Shown: positions 24,620 to 37,010, counted from the first letter of the stretch. The stretch: DNA of 64,000 nucleotides from Capsicum annuum (GCF_002878395.1 NC_061116.1:122308191-122372190); one strand, 5' to 3'. Numbers and translations are program-made. Notes: generated by a model not told the origin, from the letters alone.

Positions 24620-25494
24620 AGCAAAGATCAAATGAAAAATTATCAAATCCTAGTGCTTTTCTCCAGGATAGTCACTTCTCCACAAGATCACCATACTTTA
24701 ATGGACAATATTACTCTTACTAGGAAAAGAGGTTGAGAATTATATCCAATCAAATGACTTTCAAGCCTAGGTTGTCATCAGGAAGGGTCCAAAGATAATT
24801 TTAGGACTTAAAAGAGAAGTCAAATAAAAAAGACAAAGAATCTAGTAGTACTGACTTAGAAGACCTTGAAAGCTTAAGGTCACCAAAGATCAACAAGAGG
24901 TAATCAAAACTAATGTATGTTCTATAAGTTTGATTCTTTATGCAGTAGTGGAGAAGAATATAACAATATATCAACTTGTGAGACTGCAAATGAAATGTGG
25001 GAAAAATTTGAGGTAATCTATGAAGGAACCACCAAAGTTAAAAAGTCAAAGATTACTGCCCTTGTCAATGAATATGAGCTATTCAAAATGTAAGAGAGTG
25101 AAAACATTGAAATAGTGCTTGCTAGATTTAGTAAGATCGTGTGTGAACTAAAATCACTAGGAATAATCTACCAACATCCTACAAGTCCAGAAGCTTGTTT
25201 GAAGTCTTTCGAAAATTCAGGTAACCAAAGCTGCTATTCTGGGAGATACAGATGTCCACAACATGAAATATGACAAACTATGACGTAATATCATTGTATA
25301 TGGATAATATTATATCAATAGGTACCACAAGAAAGAAAAAAACCAGTGGCCTTCAATATTGTTCCGACTAAAGAAGAGTACATTTTGGATAATGCTAATA
25401 GCGAAGAAATGACCCTCATCAACACGGAGTAAGACAGATCATGAGATAGAGACAACAAATATCTCAAGGAGCCAAAAATAATGACTCCATTAGA
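24620..25494 (+). pseudogene. Copia E gag, 5' part, split by F
   Basis: The frame includes PYFNGQYYSYW near 24690-24720, then MWEKFEVIYEGTTKVKKSKI at about 24996-25056 and IEIVLARFSKIVCELKSLGI at about 25110-25165, the conserved blocks of the UBN2/retrotran_gag_2 family. Stops and frameshifts are frequent, including one right after LFKM near 25090. Element F interrupts it at 25500, and the C-terminal zinc knuckle lies at 34986-35027. Gag builds the cytoplasmic particle in which the element is copied. Confidence 0.85.
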
Positions 25495-25499
25495 CATGA
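25495..25499. repeat. Target-site duplication CATGA, left copy of F
   Basis: CATGA before the F terminus TGTAAGACC matches AATGA (34974-34978) after its right end in four of five bases. Confidence 0.75.
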
Positions 25500-27696
25500 T
25501 GTAAGACCCCGTAAGATCCTACATTATTTCACCTTACTATTATGTGTTAAAGGGGTCCAAGACATAGAAAATTTCACTGTGTTAAGGCTAGTCTTCTCGA
25601 AAGCCCCTTAAACTTTAAATATCTCATTTTTAACCTTTACGAACTTAGAAAGTTTGTTCGTAAGTTTATTCATGATTGGGGTTGTCGGTAGTTTATCTCG
25701 GGTGAGTTTTAGATTTTTTAGATGACATTTGAGACTTCTTTGGATGATCAAAATAGTGAGGCTCTGCGATACGGCTGGGATGCATTATATATCGCGTTGA
25801 TGGGGAGAAATGCAGTGCGTCACATATCGCATTAACAGAGCAATGCAATGCATCATATTTTATGTCGGTTAGTCCAGTTTAGTTTAATGAGTTTGGATCC
25901 ATGAGGGGTAATTGAGTCATTTCCCTCATACTTTCCCAGCCATAACATAGGATTTAGGGTCTCAAAAGTATTATTTGTCATCTTTTATACAAAATTCTCT
26001 CAAAAGAAAGAAATTTTCTCTCAATAACAAACCTTAGCATCTACAAAATTCAATCTTAAGATTTAAGAAATCACCAAGAACTTTTACTAATTAATTAATT
26101 AAGGTATGTGTGATAATCATCCATGGGTCCTTTTCACCCATCAAGTTTAAGAATCTATTTTCAAGTTTAAAATCATGATATTTACATGTTATTATGAGCT
26201 ATCTTCATGACGTCATTATGAATTTTGATTACAAATTATGTTTCCCATATATTTTCATTTGAAATTATCCTTGTAACATTTGAATAATGATGTTCGCATG
26301 TTAAATCCTAAATCCATGGTTTTAGTATTTTGATTATTTTTTTTTTACATATTTTAACTATTCTTATGCTTAAGCCTATGAATTTCAAGTGTTTGATGAA
26401 ATGCCTAAATGATTGGATTTTGAATAATGACTACTTATGATGTTTTTAAAGCTTCAGTATGTTCCTATTGTTATTGTTATCAAGTCTTGGGTTATGAATA
26501 CCTAAAATTTAACTTGTTACCTGGTTTTCATTATCTATAGAATGATTTCAGTTATATGATAAGAAATATCATTTAGTCAGTTACTAGGGTCAGTTGTGAG
26601 TTCAATTAAGCTTAGTTCAGTCCAGTAATCAGTGTCTTTTAGTTTAGAGTAGAAAAAGTTAGAACCTAGTGAACATAGGGATGACATCTCCACGGTCAGT
26701 AGGCACGAGAAACTTATCTCCCCTGTTAGTAAGTAAGAGATGTTAGTAGCAGTCCCTAGGTTCTAGGCCTAAGAAACCGCCATAGACATTAAGCATGACA
26801 CCCTCATCATTTGGGATATTAGATTAGATGATCCACATAGCCAATGTTAGTAGCCGTGGCACTGTACTGACACCTTTCTAACTGGGGTTACAGGTTAGAC
26901 CCTGATAGTATATTAGGGCATGTTGGTAAGATCTAGCTCCCACAGTCTCAGTTTAGTATTTAGTACATAATTCTGTTCTGGTTTGCTTGACCATAGCATA
27001 CAGTTACCTGTTATTTAGTGTCAATATTTTAGTACATTAGTTTACAAATCATATTAGAATCATGTTTAATGCTTGGTCATGCATTCTCAGATTTTACATA
27101 TTTTATGCATTAATACTTAGTACCTCATGCTATTCAGTTAGTTATTATATCATACATATAATCCATGCATTTCAGCCTAACCTCATCTCATATACCAGTA
27201 CATTCAAAGTACTGATCACATACTCGTTTCTTGCACTATACTGTCTTATATCATAGGTTTAGACACTAGGGTCTCGATCGTACTTGGATATACCAGTACA
27301 TTAGACATAGTAGCAGTGGAGAGTCCTCATATATCGAGGCTATTTATGTTTATTTTAGTCTTTTAGCTCAGTAGTCAGTCGGATTAAGTTGGGGGCTTGT
27401 CCCATCAACTGCTTAGTTAGTAAGAGGCTTTTTAAACTATTTTAGTCAGTTAATCAGTTTATCAATTATCAATATCAGTCGTCTTAGCATTGTTTTTAGA
27501 AACTTTTAGAACATAATTTTAATTAAATGTTTTAGCATTTTAAACCTTATGGTGTTTTTAGTTAAATTCTGCACATGTAATTTTGTAATCTATTGTATTC
27601 AGTGCTCACAGTAGGTACCAACTCATGGGTTAGATTGTGGTCTCTCAGGACTTTAAGTATTGTGTGACATCCAGGGTAAATTTTTGAGGCATTACA
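25500..27696 (+). repeat. 5' LTR of Tekay F
   Basis: 2,197 bp from TGTAAGACCCCG to GAGGCATTACA. A zone at 25755-25870 is built from words like GCGATACG, ATATCGC and GTGCGTCA. The conserved near-palindrome AGTACATTCAAAGTACT lies at 27197-27213. It lacks a segment of about 20 bp that the 3' LTR and F' share (see 34041-34070). Confidence 0.92.
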
Positions 27697-27700
27697 AACT

Positions 27701-27713
27701 TGGTATTAGAGCC
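27701..27713 (+). other. Primer-binding site of Tekay F
   Basis: TGGTATTAGAGCC starts 4 bp after the LTR end and is one base from the initiator-Met tRNA complement TGGTATCAGAGC. Confidence 0.85.
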
Positions 27714-27917
27714 TAAGGTTTTAAAGTGTACTACGGAGTCTGAAAGCCATGTTGAGTAGAGTCTTATGCATGAGTGTAAAGCGCGCCACACTTATTGACT
27801 GGAGGCTACAAGGTATTTTAGGAAAATTTCCTTTCGTTCAGTATTTATGTCGTGCGAATAAGCATGAGCTCTATTTAAAATCTCTTTCTAATTTGATCTT
27901 CCTTTCATTTATAGAAC

Positions 27918-28985
27918 ATGCCTCCTAGAAAGACTAAAAAAAATAAGAAATTGGAATCTGCTCGTACCTCTGCCTATTCAGGAAGATCTCTTCAATAAGA
28001 ATATCTCTCATACTGAGTTTAGAGCTGTATTCACTACTCTGGCTTACTCTATACAAGCGTAGAATAATCAGCAGGAGTCTATCCCAACTAATCTAGTGGC
28101 TAATTTAGATGCAACTAGGATTTGAGACTTCGGTCGAATGATTCCCCCTCAGTTTTTAAGATACACGTTAGATAAGGATCTACAAGAGTTTCTTAACATG
28201 GTATAAAAAGTAATAGACATTATGGGCATGACTTCTAGTGTGAGGGCAGAGTTAGGTTTTACCAGTTGTAGGATGCAGCTCACACCTAGTACAAGAAGTG
28301 GAAGGGGGATAGCGACATAAATCCAGGGACTGTAGAATGTGAAGAGTTTGCTAGAGATCTTTTAGACAAAGTCTTCCCTTTGGAGTTGGGGAAAGCTAAG
28401 GTGCTGGATATTATTAATTTAAAGTAGGGTAATATGAGTGAAAGGAGTATTTGCTTAAGTTACTTAGTTGGCGAAGTATGCTCCTCATATGTTGTCTAAT
28501 AACAGGTCTAGAATCAGTAAGTTTGTCTCTGGTATATTTGATAGTGTAGGAGAAAAATATTGATTAAAGAGATTGACTTGTCTAGGAATATGGTCCATTC
28601 TCAAAAGATTGATTATGAGAAGGTTAAGGAGAAAGAAAGAGAGAATAGAAGGGATAGGACATGTAGTTTCAACTTTGATCATCCAATTCCGTCAGAAATC
28701 TTTTGCCCCAGCTCCGTCAGAATTCTTCTGCTCCAGCTCTGTCAAAAATCTTCTGCCCCAGCTTTGTCTTCATCTTGTTCTCTGGTGACAAGGTTTATAA
28801 ATGATAGTCAGGATAGGGCTCTGGGCTCTAAGACTCAGGGTAGTATGCTAGACTAATCAACTTTGTCAGAAATACGGTAGAAATCATCAAGGTATGTGTA
28901 GGGCTAGAACAGATATGTGTTTTGGATGTGTCAATCCAGGCCATAAGATAAAGAAGTGTCCAACAAGTATGTGGAAAGGTAACAA
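27918..28985 (+). pseudogene. Gag of Tekay F (broken)
   Basis: Starts at ATG 27918 with a basic N-terminus (MPPRKTKKNKK), typical of Tekay gag. The capsid region is readable near 28260-28440 in pieces: AHTWYKKWKGD, then VFPLELGKAKVLDIINLK followed by a stop. A Lys/Arg/Glu-rich linker and Pro/Ser repeats (28640-28780) come next, and a complete CCHC zinc knuckle CFGCVNPGHKIKKC at 28918-28959. Multiple stops and frameshifts. Gag packages element RNA; the knuckle binds nucleic acid. Confidence 0.85.
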
Positions 28986-29089
28986 TGATTGCTAGCCAGG
29001 TCAGGCTAACTCTTCTACAGCATCAATAGGTCTTCTAACTTAGCAGGGCACCATTTCTAGTGCCACCAGTAGTCAACACTAGAATAGAT

Positions 29090-29640
29090 TATATTCCCTT
29101 CAGTGCTTTCTTGATCAGGAAAGTTCTCCTGATGTGGTTATGGGTACGTTACAGATCTTTCATTGACATGTTTATGCTTTGTTAGATCCCAGGGCTTTAT
29201 TTTCTTTTGTAACCCCTTATGGAGCTTTCAAGTTTGGAATCAATCCCAAAACCTTAGCAGAACCCTTCTTAGTGTCTATCCCAGTAGGTGTTTCTATTAT
29301 AGCTAGGTAGGTTTATAGGAATTTTCCAATCACAATATGCTAGAAAGTTACTTCAGTTGATCTTGTAGAGTTAGAGATAACTGATTTTGATGTCATTCTC
29401 GTCATGGATTGTCTCTACTCATGTTATGCTTCAGTTGACTGTAGAAACAGTGCCATTTAGTTTTATTTTCTAGATGAACAAGTTATTAAATGGAAGGGTA
29501 GTACTTCAATGCTCAGGTGTCATCTTGTTTAGTACCTTAGAGTGAGAAAAATGATATCTAAGGGGTGTGTTTACCATCATGTTTGAGTTAAATACTCAAA
29601 TTTTGAAACTCCCAATCTTGAGTCATTTTTAGAAGTGAGG
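29090..29640 (+). pseudogene. Protease of Tekay F
   Basis: Aspartic protease region with YALLDPRALFSFVTPYGA at about 29170-29220. Family members usually read LLD(P/S)GA; here Gly of the active-site triad is Arg. The flap-side motif ITDFDVILVMD follows at about 29375-29410. Stops interrupt the frame. It would have cut the gag-pol polyprotein. Confidence 0.75.
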
Positions 29641-30410
29641 TAATTTCCAGATGTGTTCCCTTAATATCTTCTCGGATTTCCTCCCAAAAGGGAAATTAAC
29701 TTTGGAATAGACCTTCTTTTAGATATCCAGCCTATCTCTATTGCAACATATAAAATGTGTCTAGTCAAGCTTATAAAATTGAAAGAACATCTAAAATATC
29801 TCCTAAATAAGGTATTCTTCAAGCCTACTGTTTCCTCATGGGGCACTCTAGTCCTCTTTGTACTAAAAAAATAGTTTTCGTAGAATGTGCAATAATTACC
29901 ATTAGTTAAACAAAGTCACCATCAAGAATAAGTACCTACTCCACATAATTGATGACTTGTTTGACCAACTTTAGGGTGCCAATTACTTCTCCAAGATAGA
30001 CCTCAGATCTGGCTATCATCAGCTCAGATTTAGAGAGTGTGACATTCTAAAAATAGCTTTCCAAACCCGATATGGTCATTTTGAATTTCTAGTCATGTCC
30101 TTTGGACTAAAGAATCCCCTAACAACTTTCATGGACTTTATGAACCAAGTGGTCAAGCAGTCAAGGACATGTTCATCATATTTTTCATTGATGATATTCT
30201 TGTCTAATCCTGTTGTGAAAATGATAATGCAGACCACCTCAGAATTGTATTGCACACTCTGAGAGCCTATCAGATGTTCACTAAATTCAGTAAGTGTAAA
30301 TTTTGGCTAAGATTAGTAGCTTTTCTTTGCCATATTGTTTCCGGTCATGGCATTATATCTGACCCTCAAAATAACCAAAAAGTAAGAAATTGACCTAGAC
30401 CTATCTCTTC
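29640..30410 (+). pseudogene. Reverse transcriptase of Tekay F
   Basis: Frame fragments run from INFGIDLLLDIQPISIATYK (about 29700) through shifted frames for the fingers to the catalytic loop FIDDILV at 30184-30204, with both Asp present, then [17 protein letters not shown] (about 30260-30310). At least four frame changes are needed to follow it. Confidence 0.85.
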
Positions 30411-30990
30411 ATTAGATATCAAGAGTTTGTTTTGGTTTTGCTTGTTATTGCTAATAGTTTGTTGAAGGGTTTTTGTCAATTGTGTCCCCAATATCCAGAT
30501 TTTCCTAGAACAAAGTCAAGTTTCAGTGGTCAGACTCTTGTGAGAAGATTTTTTAGGAGTTAAAGACTCAACTCACCTTTGCCTCAGTTTTAACATTGAT
30601 AATTGATTTAGATGGGTTTGTTATTTACAGTGATGCTTCTAGAGTTGGTCTTGGTTATGTGTTGATGCAGAAAGGTAAGTTCATAGCTTACTCCTCTAGA
30701 TAGCTTAATCCCTATGAAAAAAATTATCCTACCAATGATCTAGAGTTAGCAGATCTTGTGTTTGGCTTGAAAATTTTGAGGAACTATCTCTATGGGGTTC
30801 ATGTTGATGTGTTCATGGATCCCAAAAGATTGCAGTGTGTATTTTTGTAGAAAGATCTAAATCTTTATCAGATAAGGTGGTAGAAATTATTAAAAAACTA
30901 TGATATGAGTGTTTTGTATCACCCAGGCAAGGCTAATGTAGTGGCAGATGCCCTTAATAGATTGTCTATGGGTAGTATTACTTATGTTGA
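30410..30990 (+). pseudogene. RNase H and tether of Tekay F
   Basis: The most readable segment is about 30600-30960: VIYSDASRVGLGYVLMQKGK (first catalytic Asp), YPTNDLELADLVFGLK, and the C-terminal YHPGKANVVADALNRLS at about 30915-30965. Copy F' lacks about 574 bp of this region (30348-30921). Confidence 0.85.
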
Positions 30991-31199
30991 GGATAATAAG
31001 AAAAAGTTAGTCCGGGAAGTTCATCAGCTTTCTAGACTACGTGTTCATTTGGTTGATTTAACTGAGGGTAATGTATGGGTTTAGAATATTTTGGAATTTT
31101 TTTAGTTGCCAAAGTAAAAGAAAAGAAAGATAGGGATCCCAAACTAGATAAGTTGAAAGAGTCAGTCAGAGATCAGAAAGTAGAGGTTTTCTCTCAATA

Positions 31200-32100
31200 G
31201 AGAGATGGTGTGTTGCGATGTCAGGATAGGTTATGTGTGCCGTGAGTTAATGGGTTGAGGAAGAGAATCCTTATAGAAGTGTATGGTACACATTACTCTA
31301 TTCACCCAAGGGCCACTAAGATATACCATGATTTGTAGGAGATCTATTGGTGATGTGGTATGAAAAAGGGATATTGCAGAGTTTATAGACAAGTGTTGTA
31401 ATCATCAGTAGGTTAAGGTTTAGCACCACAGGCCTAGTGGCACTATGCAGGAGTTCATCGTCCCTACTTGGAAGTGGGGAAAACGAGAACATGGATTATG
31501 TAATAGAATTGCCCCATTTGCATCCTCATCATGACTCAATTTGGGTTATTGTAAACAGAATAACCAAATAAGCTCATTTCTTGCCAGTGTATACTTCTTA
31601 TTCAGCTGAGGACTATGCTAAACTTTATCTTAGAGAGTTGGTTAGTTTATATAGAGTCCCATTGTCTATTATCTCAGATAGAGGTACTCAATTGACCTCT
31701 CACTTTTGGAAGGCATTTCAGAAGGGTCTTGTACCCAAGTTTATCTCAGTACAACTTTTTTACCTCAGATAGATAGTCAGGTAGAGAGGACTATTCAGAC
31801 CTTAAGGACATCTTGAGAGCATTTTTTATTGACTGTAAGGGTATTTAGGATGATCACTTGTCTTTGATCGAGTTTGACTAAAATAATAGCTATCATTCAA
31901 GTATTCAGGTAGATCTATTTGAGGCCCTCTATGAGAGGAGATATAGATCTCCTATTGGTGTTTTTAAGGTGGGTGAGACTGCATTGGTAGGGCCTGATTT
32001 AGTGTTTGATGAATTAGAAGGGAGAGGCTTAGGACAGCTCAAAGCCATCAGAAATCCTATGTAAATGTGAGAAGAAGAGTTCTTGAATTTTAGGTTAGAA
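31200..32100 (+). pseudogene. Integrase of Tekay F
   Basis: HYSIHPRATKIYHDL (zinc-binding region, about 31290-31335) leads to the core. The longest open piece, 31581-31772, holds SYSAEDYAKLYLRELVSLYR and IISDRGTQLTSHFW with the second catalytic Asp. The first Asp region (31490-31560) is frameshifted and the C-terminal part contains several stops. Confidence 0.85.
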
Positions 32101-32189
32101 ACACAGTCTATTTGAAAATCTCTTCCATGAAGCGAGCGAAGTGATTTGGAAAGAAGGGGAAACTTAGTCCCTAATATGTTGGCCCTTAC

Positions 32190-32520
32190 AGGATCTTGTG
32201 TTGTTATGGAAAAGTAGCGTATGAGCTTGAGTTGCCCAGAGATTTAGCATCCGTTCACACAGTATTCCATGCTTCTTTATTAAAGAAGTGTATTGGTGAT
32301 CTAATTGTAGTTGTTCCTTTATAAAGTACAGATGTTCCGGATAGTCTTTCTTACAAAGAAATCCTAGTTGAGATCCTAGATCATCAGATTCAAAGACTAA
32401 GGAACAAAGAAGTTTGTTGGGTCAAAGTTCTTTGGCGGAACTAGTCAATTGAGGGAGCCATTTAGGAAGCAGAAGAAGACATGCAAACCAAGTACCCTAA
32501 TCTCTTTTTCGTAGACTGAG
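32190..32520 (+). pseudogene. Integrase tail with chromodomain-like end, Tekay F
   Basis: Reads YGKVAYELELPRDLASVHTV, HASLLKKCIGD, then SYKEILVEILDHQIQRLRNK, VKVLWRN and DMQTKYPNLFFVD at the end. This is the Tekay-type chromodomain region at the C-terminus of integrase, thought to guide insertion to heterochromatin. In-frame stops at several points. Confidence 0.82.
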
Positions 32521-32745
32521 ACACAACTTAAGGTAATAGTTCTCCTTAGATTTTCTCTTTTAAATTCTAAATTCCATCCACATAATCATCTTCATATTAT
32601 TGCATACATTCACGAATTAGTTCAGTTATACATCATGTTTTAGTCTCAGTCATGTAACCATGTTTTAATTTATGCACATTTAGCATTTACTCTCAGTACC
32701 TCAATATTCTTAGCTTAGTCAGTCTTATTCGAGGATGAAGGTTTC

Positions 32746-32759
32746 CAAGGGGGAGATAT
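32746..32759 (+). other. Polypurine tract of Tekay F
   Basis: CCAAGGGGGAGATAT immediately before the 3' LTR start TGTAAGACCCC; preceded by TTCGAGGATGAAG, the usual chromovirus context. Confidence 0.85.
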
Positions 32760-34973
32760 TGTAAGACCCCATAAAATCCTAGCTTATTTCAGTTTTCTAT
32801 TGCATGTTAAAGAGGTCTAATACTTAGAAAATTTCACTAAGTGTTAAGTCTAGTCTTCTCCATAGCCCCTTAAACTTCGATGATCTTATATTTGACCTTT
32901 CCAACCTTGAAATATTAGTTTCAAAGTTGATTCATAATCAGGGTTGTCGATAGTTCATCTCGGGTGAGCTTTTGATTTTTTGGATGATGTTTTATACCTT
33001 CTTGGATATTGAAAATATTGAGGCTCCGCAATTTGAATGAGGTGCGTCAGATATCATATCGGTGGGGAGCAACACGGTGCATCACTTATCGCACTGATAG
33101 AGCAACGCAACACATTATATTTTGCATCGGTCAGTCCAATTTAGTTTAATGAGTTCGAATCCGGTGGGATGATTGAGTCATTTCTATCACCCTATACCAT
33201 CCATAACATAGGATTTAGGGTCCCAAAATTATTATTTGTCATCTTTTACACAAAAGTTTCTCATAAGAAAGCAATTTTTTCTGAAGAACAAACCCTAGCC
33301 ACTTTAAAATTCAAGGTCAAGCTTCAAGAAACGACCAAGAACTTTCACTAATTCATCAATTAAGGTATGTCTGATGTTCATCCATGGTACCTTTTAACCC
33401 ATGGATTCCAACATTTTAGTTTCAAGTTTAAAGCCATGATTTTTACATGTTATTATGAGTTATCTTCAAAAACCTATTATGATTTTGATTACAAATTATG
33501 TTTGCCATGCGTTTTCATTGGAAATTATTCTTGACAAGTTTGAATGATGATGTTTGCTTGTTAAATCCTAAATCCATGATTTTCGTATTTCAATTATGTT
33601 AGTATCACCTGCTTTAACTATTCTCTTGCTTAAGACTATTAATTTCAAGTGTGATGAAATGCCTAATTGATTAGGTTTTGAACAATGACTACTTATGATA
33701 TTTTCGAAGCTTCAGTATGTTCCAATTGTTATTGTTATCGAGTCCTGGGCTTATGAATACCTAAAATTTATTTGATTTCCTAGTTTTAATTATCTACAAA
33801 ATGATTTCAGTTACACTATGAGCAATATCATTCAGTCAATTACTAGGGTTAGTTGTGAGTTAAATTAAGCTTAGTTCATTCCAGTAATCGGTGTCTTTTA
33901 GTTGGAGTAAAAAAACATAGCACCAAGTGAACGTAGAAATGGCATCTGCCCCATCAGTAGTCATGAGGAACTTCTCTACCCCATCAATAAGCATGAGACA
34001 TTAGTAGCCGTCCCTAGGTTACAGAACTACGGTGCCACCATAGACTTTGAGGGGTCCCTCTTATGTTAGGCATGACACCCTCGTCCTTTGGGATATCAGA
34101 ATAGTGGATCCACATAGCCAATTGTAGTACCCATGGCACGAAACTGACACCCTTCCAACTGGGGTTACAGGTTAGACCTTGATAGTGCCTTGGTGCATGT
34201 CAGTTAAAGTTAGCTCCCACAGGCTTAGTTTATTATTCTTTACAAAATTTAGTTCAGGTTTGCTTGACCATATCATACAATTATTAGTTATTTAGTGCCG
34301 GTATTTTAGTAATTTAGTTTACAGACTATATTAGAATCATATTATATTCTTGGTCTTGCATTCTAAGATTTTACATGTTTTATTAATTGATACTTAGTAT
34401 ATCATGCTATTCAGTTAGTTCATATCAAATGCATATACCCATGCATTTCAGCCTAATGTCATCTCATATATTAGTACATTAAAAGTACTGATCGCATACT
34501 CGTTTTTTGCACTATGATGTCTTATATCATAGGTTTGGATGTTTGAGTTCCCGACCATACTTAGACATTCCAAAGTATAAGCAGCACTAGCAATGGTGAA
34601 TCCTTATATATCGAGGACCATTTATGTTTGTTTCGGTCTTTCAGCTTAGTAGTTAATCGGAGTTAGTTGGGTGCTTATCCAACCACTCCTCAGTCAGTTA
34701 GAGGCTTTACAGACTATTTTAGATAGTTAGTCAGTTTATCAGTTGTTATTATCAATGTTCTCAGTATTATTTTCAGATGCCTTCAAAACTATGATTTTAA
34801 TCGAATGTTTAAGTAATTAAAACCTTATGGTTTTTTAGTTAAATTCAACACATGTTATTTTGTTATCTATTTTATTCAGTTCTCACAACAGGTGCCAGCT
34901 CATGGGTTAGCTTGTACACTCTCGGGACTATAAGCACCGTGTGGCGTCCAAGGTGTATTTTTGGGGCGTTACA
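32760..34973 (+). repeat. 3' LTR of Tekay F
   Basis: 2,214 bp from TGTAAGACCCCATAAAAT to GGGGCGTTACA. It is more like the LTR of F' (59050-60903) than like its own 5' LTR: it shares with F' a segment reading GACTTTGAGGGG at 34043-34054, absent from 26781-26800. The near-palindrome is at 34471-34491. Confidence 0.92.
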
Positions 34974-34978
34974 AATGA
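34974..34978. repeat. Target-site duplication AATGA, right copy of F
   Basis: Follows the F terminus TTACA; compare CATGA at 25495-25499. The Copia gag frame resumes directly afterwards. Confidence 0.75.
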
Positions 34979-35165
34979 TGATCTGTTTTATAACTGTGGA
35001 AGGCCTGGACACTTCAAACAAAACTATATAGTATTAAAAAGAAGAACATCTAGAAAAAATAAAAATTTTGGAGCTTATGGGGATGAAGATGAAACCAAAG
35101 AAGAAATAGAAGTCGCTAATATGTGCTTCATGGACATAAGTTAATCTAGCGAGGTAAGACTACAA
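34974..35165 (+). pseudogene. Copia E gag, 3' part with damaged zinc knuckle
   Basis: Open from 34941 to 35144 by chance fusion to the LTR end of F. The Copia part reads FYNCGRPGHFKQNY at 34986-35027, a CCHC knuckle in which the first and last Cys are Phe and Tyr. The same two changes occur in copy E' (60916-60957). A Lys/Arg-rich stretch and acidic run follow. Confidence 0.85.
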
Positions 35166-36060
35166 AAAGCTTGGGAATACTAACATGCATATTTTCTAAA
35201 AGTTTCCTAAACTAGTGTATGCCAAAAAACAAATTTGAAAAGGATCACATCTGTGATGCTTGCCAATTAGGTAAACAGACCCAAACATTATTCAAAGTCA
35301 AAGACATTTTCTCTACTACCAAACCTCTTCAAAGAATCCACATGGATTTTCTTGTACTCTCCAAGACTACAAGAATTAGTTGAAGGAGATCTGTTTTTGT
35401 TATAGTTGATGATTACTCATGTTTTATTTGGGTAATGTTACTTGTTCATAAACATGAGACTTTCACAAACTTTGAGACTTTTTGTAGAAAAGTATAAAGT
35501 GAAGCTGGACACCTCATCACTTAAGTGCACAGTGATCATGGAGGAGAATTCGAGAACAAGAAATTTGAGGAGTATTAAGTTCAGAACGGATACTCTCACA
35601 ACTTCTCTTCACCTTGATTTCCTCAGTAAAATGTCTAGCAGAGCGAAACACTTATCTCTCTGGGAAACTGCCAGGACCATGATGCTATAGCATAATCTTC
35701 CAAATCAATTTTGGGCAGAAGAGGTAAGTACAAAATGTCACAATATCAATAGATGCTTGATAAGATCCATTCTAAAGAAGACATCTTATAAACTCTGGAG
35801 AGAGACGGAAAAAGCTCAACATCAGTTATTTCCTTCCTTTTGGCTGCAAATATTTATTCATAGCAAATGTTAGAATAGCTGGGGAAAATTCAATCCACGA
35901 AGTGACGAAAGTATATTCCTAGGGTATTCTCCCACTAATGGTGCTTACAAAGATTTTAACAAATGAAATTTGTGTGTTGAGGAATCTGTGCATATTGTAT
36001 TTGATGAATCTAATCACCATCCTATGAGTTTAAGCACTGATGAAAATCAGGTGAGTACTC
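35166..36060 (+). pseudogene. Integrase of Copia E
   Basis: Begins abruptly after a deletion: the protease region and the start of the pre-integrase domain are missing compared with E' (61095-62024). Recognisable pieces, in shifting frames: the zinc-binding end (CDACQLG-like at about 35255), the first catalytic Asp region near 35340, VHSDHGGEFENK-like sequence near 35525-35560, and NQFWAEEVSTKCHNINRCLI at about 35705-35765 with SYKLW after it. Many stops. Confidence 0.8.
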
Positions 36061-36389
36061 TACAGTATAGAGAAGAGGAAAACACAACCTATGAAATATC
36101 ACAAAACAAGTTGACTACACTAACATTAGAGTCAACCCCTTATTAGAAATAGTGAAACCAAGTATTCCAAGAGAATGGAAACACAATGCCATCTATCCAA
36201 AAAAACTCATCTTCAAAAAATCCAAAATATTGGAGTGCAAATAAAAGCATCATTGAGATGATAAGCATCTGTTTCTTTCGTATCTCAAATTGAGCCGAAG
36301 AAAACCGATGAGCCCCTCAAACACGTATAAAATGTATGAAGGAAGAATTAGACCAATTTTAATGAAATCAAATTTAGACCCTAGTAGAG

Positions 36390-37010
36390 AGACCTAGAAA
36401 CTGCTCGATAATTAGAACCAGATGGGTCTACAAAAACAAATTGAACAAAAAAGATAAGGTTATCAAAAATAAAGCAAGACTTGCAGCTCAAATTTATTAC
36501 CAACAAGAAGTTATTGATTATGACGACAGCTTTTTCCCGCATAGCAAGGTTAGAGTCAATTCAAATTCTATTAACTTTTCCTGGCTTCAAAAGTTTTAAG
36601 ATATATAAAATGAGTGTTAAGAGATCCTTCTTAGATGGTTTTATTTATGAAGAATTTTAGGTGAAACAACCTCCAAGGTTTGAAAATCTGGCATATCCAA
36701 ATCATATTTTCAAATTATCAAAAGCTCTCTACGAGCTTAAACAAGCTCCAAAGGGTTGGTATGAGAGATTGAGTACTTTCTTACTAAATAGAAATTTTCA
36801 AAGGGATAAAATTGATAAAACTTTGTTCATACTAAAGCTTGATTATAATATTCTTATTGTGAAAATTTACGTTGATGATATCATTTTTGGTAGTACTAGC
36901 ATCTCTCTATGTGAGAATTTATATAACTTGATGAAAATAGAATTTAAAATGAGTCTCATGGGAGAGCTAATATTCTTCTTGAGATTACATATCAAATAAT
37001 CTCCCAAAGG
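36390..37010 (+). pseudogene. Reverse transcriptase of Copia E
   Basis: The first half is frameshifted (TRWVYKNKLNKKDKVIKNKA at about 36418-36478). The open piece at 36661-36999 holds LSKALYELKQAPKGWYERLS and the catalytic loop YVDDIIFGST at 36868-36897, then GELIFFLRLHIK. These are canonical Copia RT blocks. Confidence 0.9.

Larger units (their letters stand above)
25500..34973 (+). mobile_element. Tekay/Del chromovirus F, nearly complete in length
   Basis: 9,474 bp on the plus strand with both LTRs (25500-27696, 32760-34973), primer site, gag with zinc knuckle, protease, RT, RNase H, integrase, chromodomain-like tail and polypurine tract, in the standard chromovirus order. It lies inside the gag of Copia E, flanked by CATGA and AATGA. 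Coding frames are broken by many stops and frameshifts and the LTRs differ visibly, so it is an old, dead insertion. It is the best-preserved reference for the other Tekay-type pieces in the window. Confidence 0.93.
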
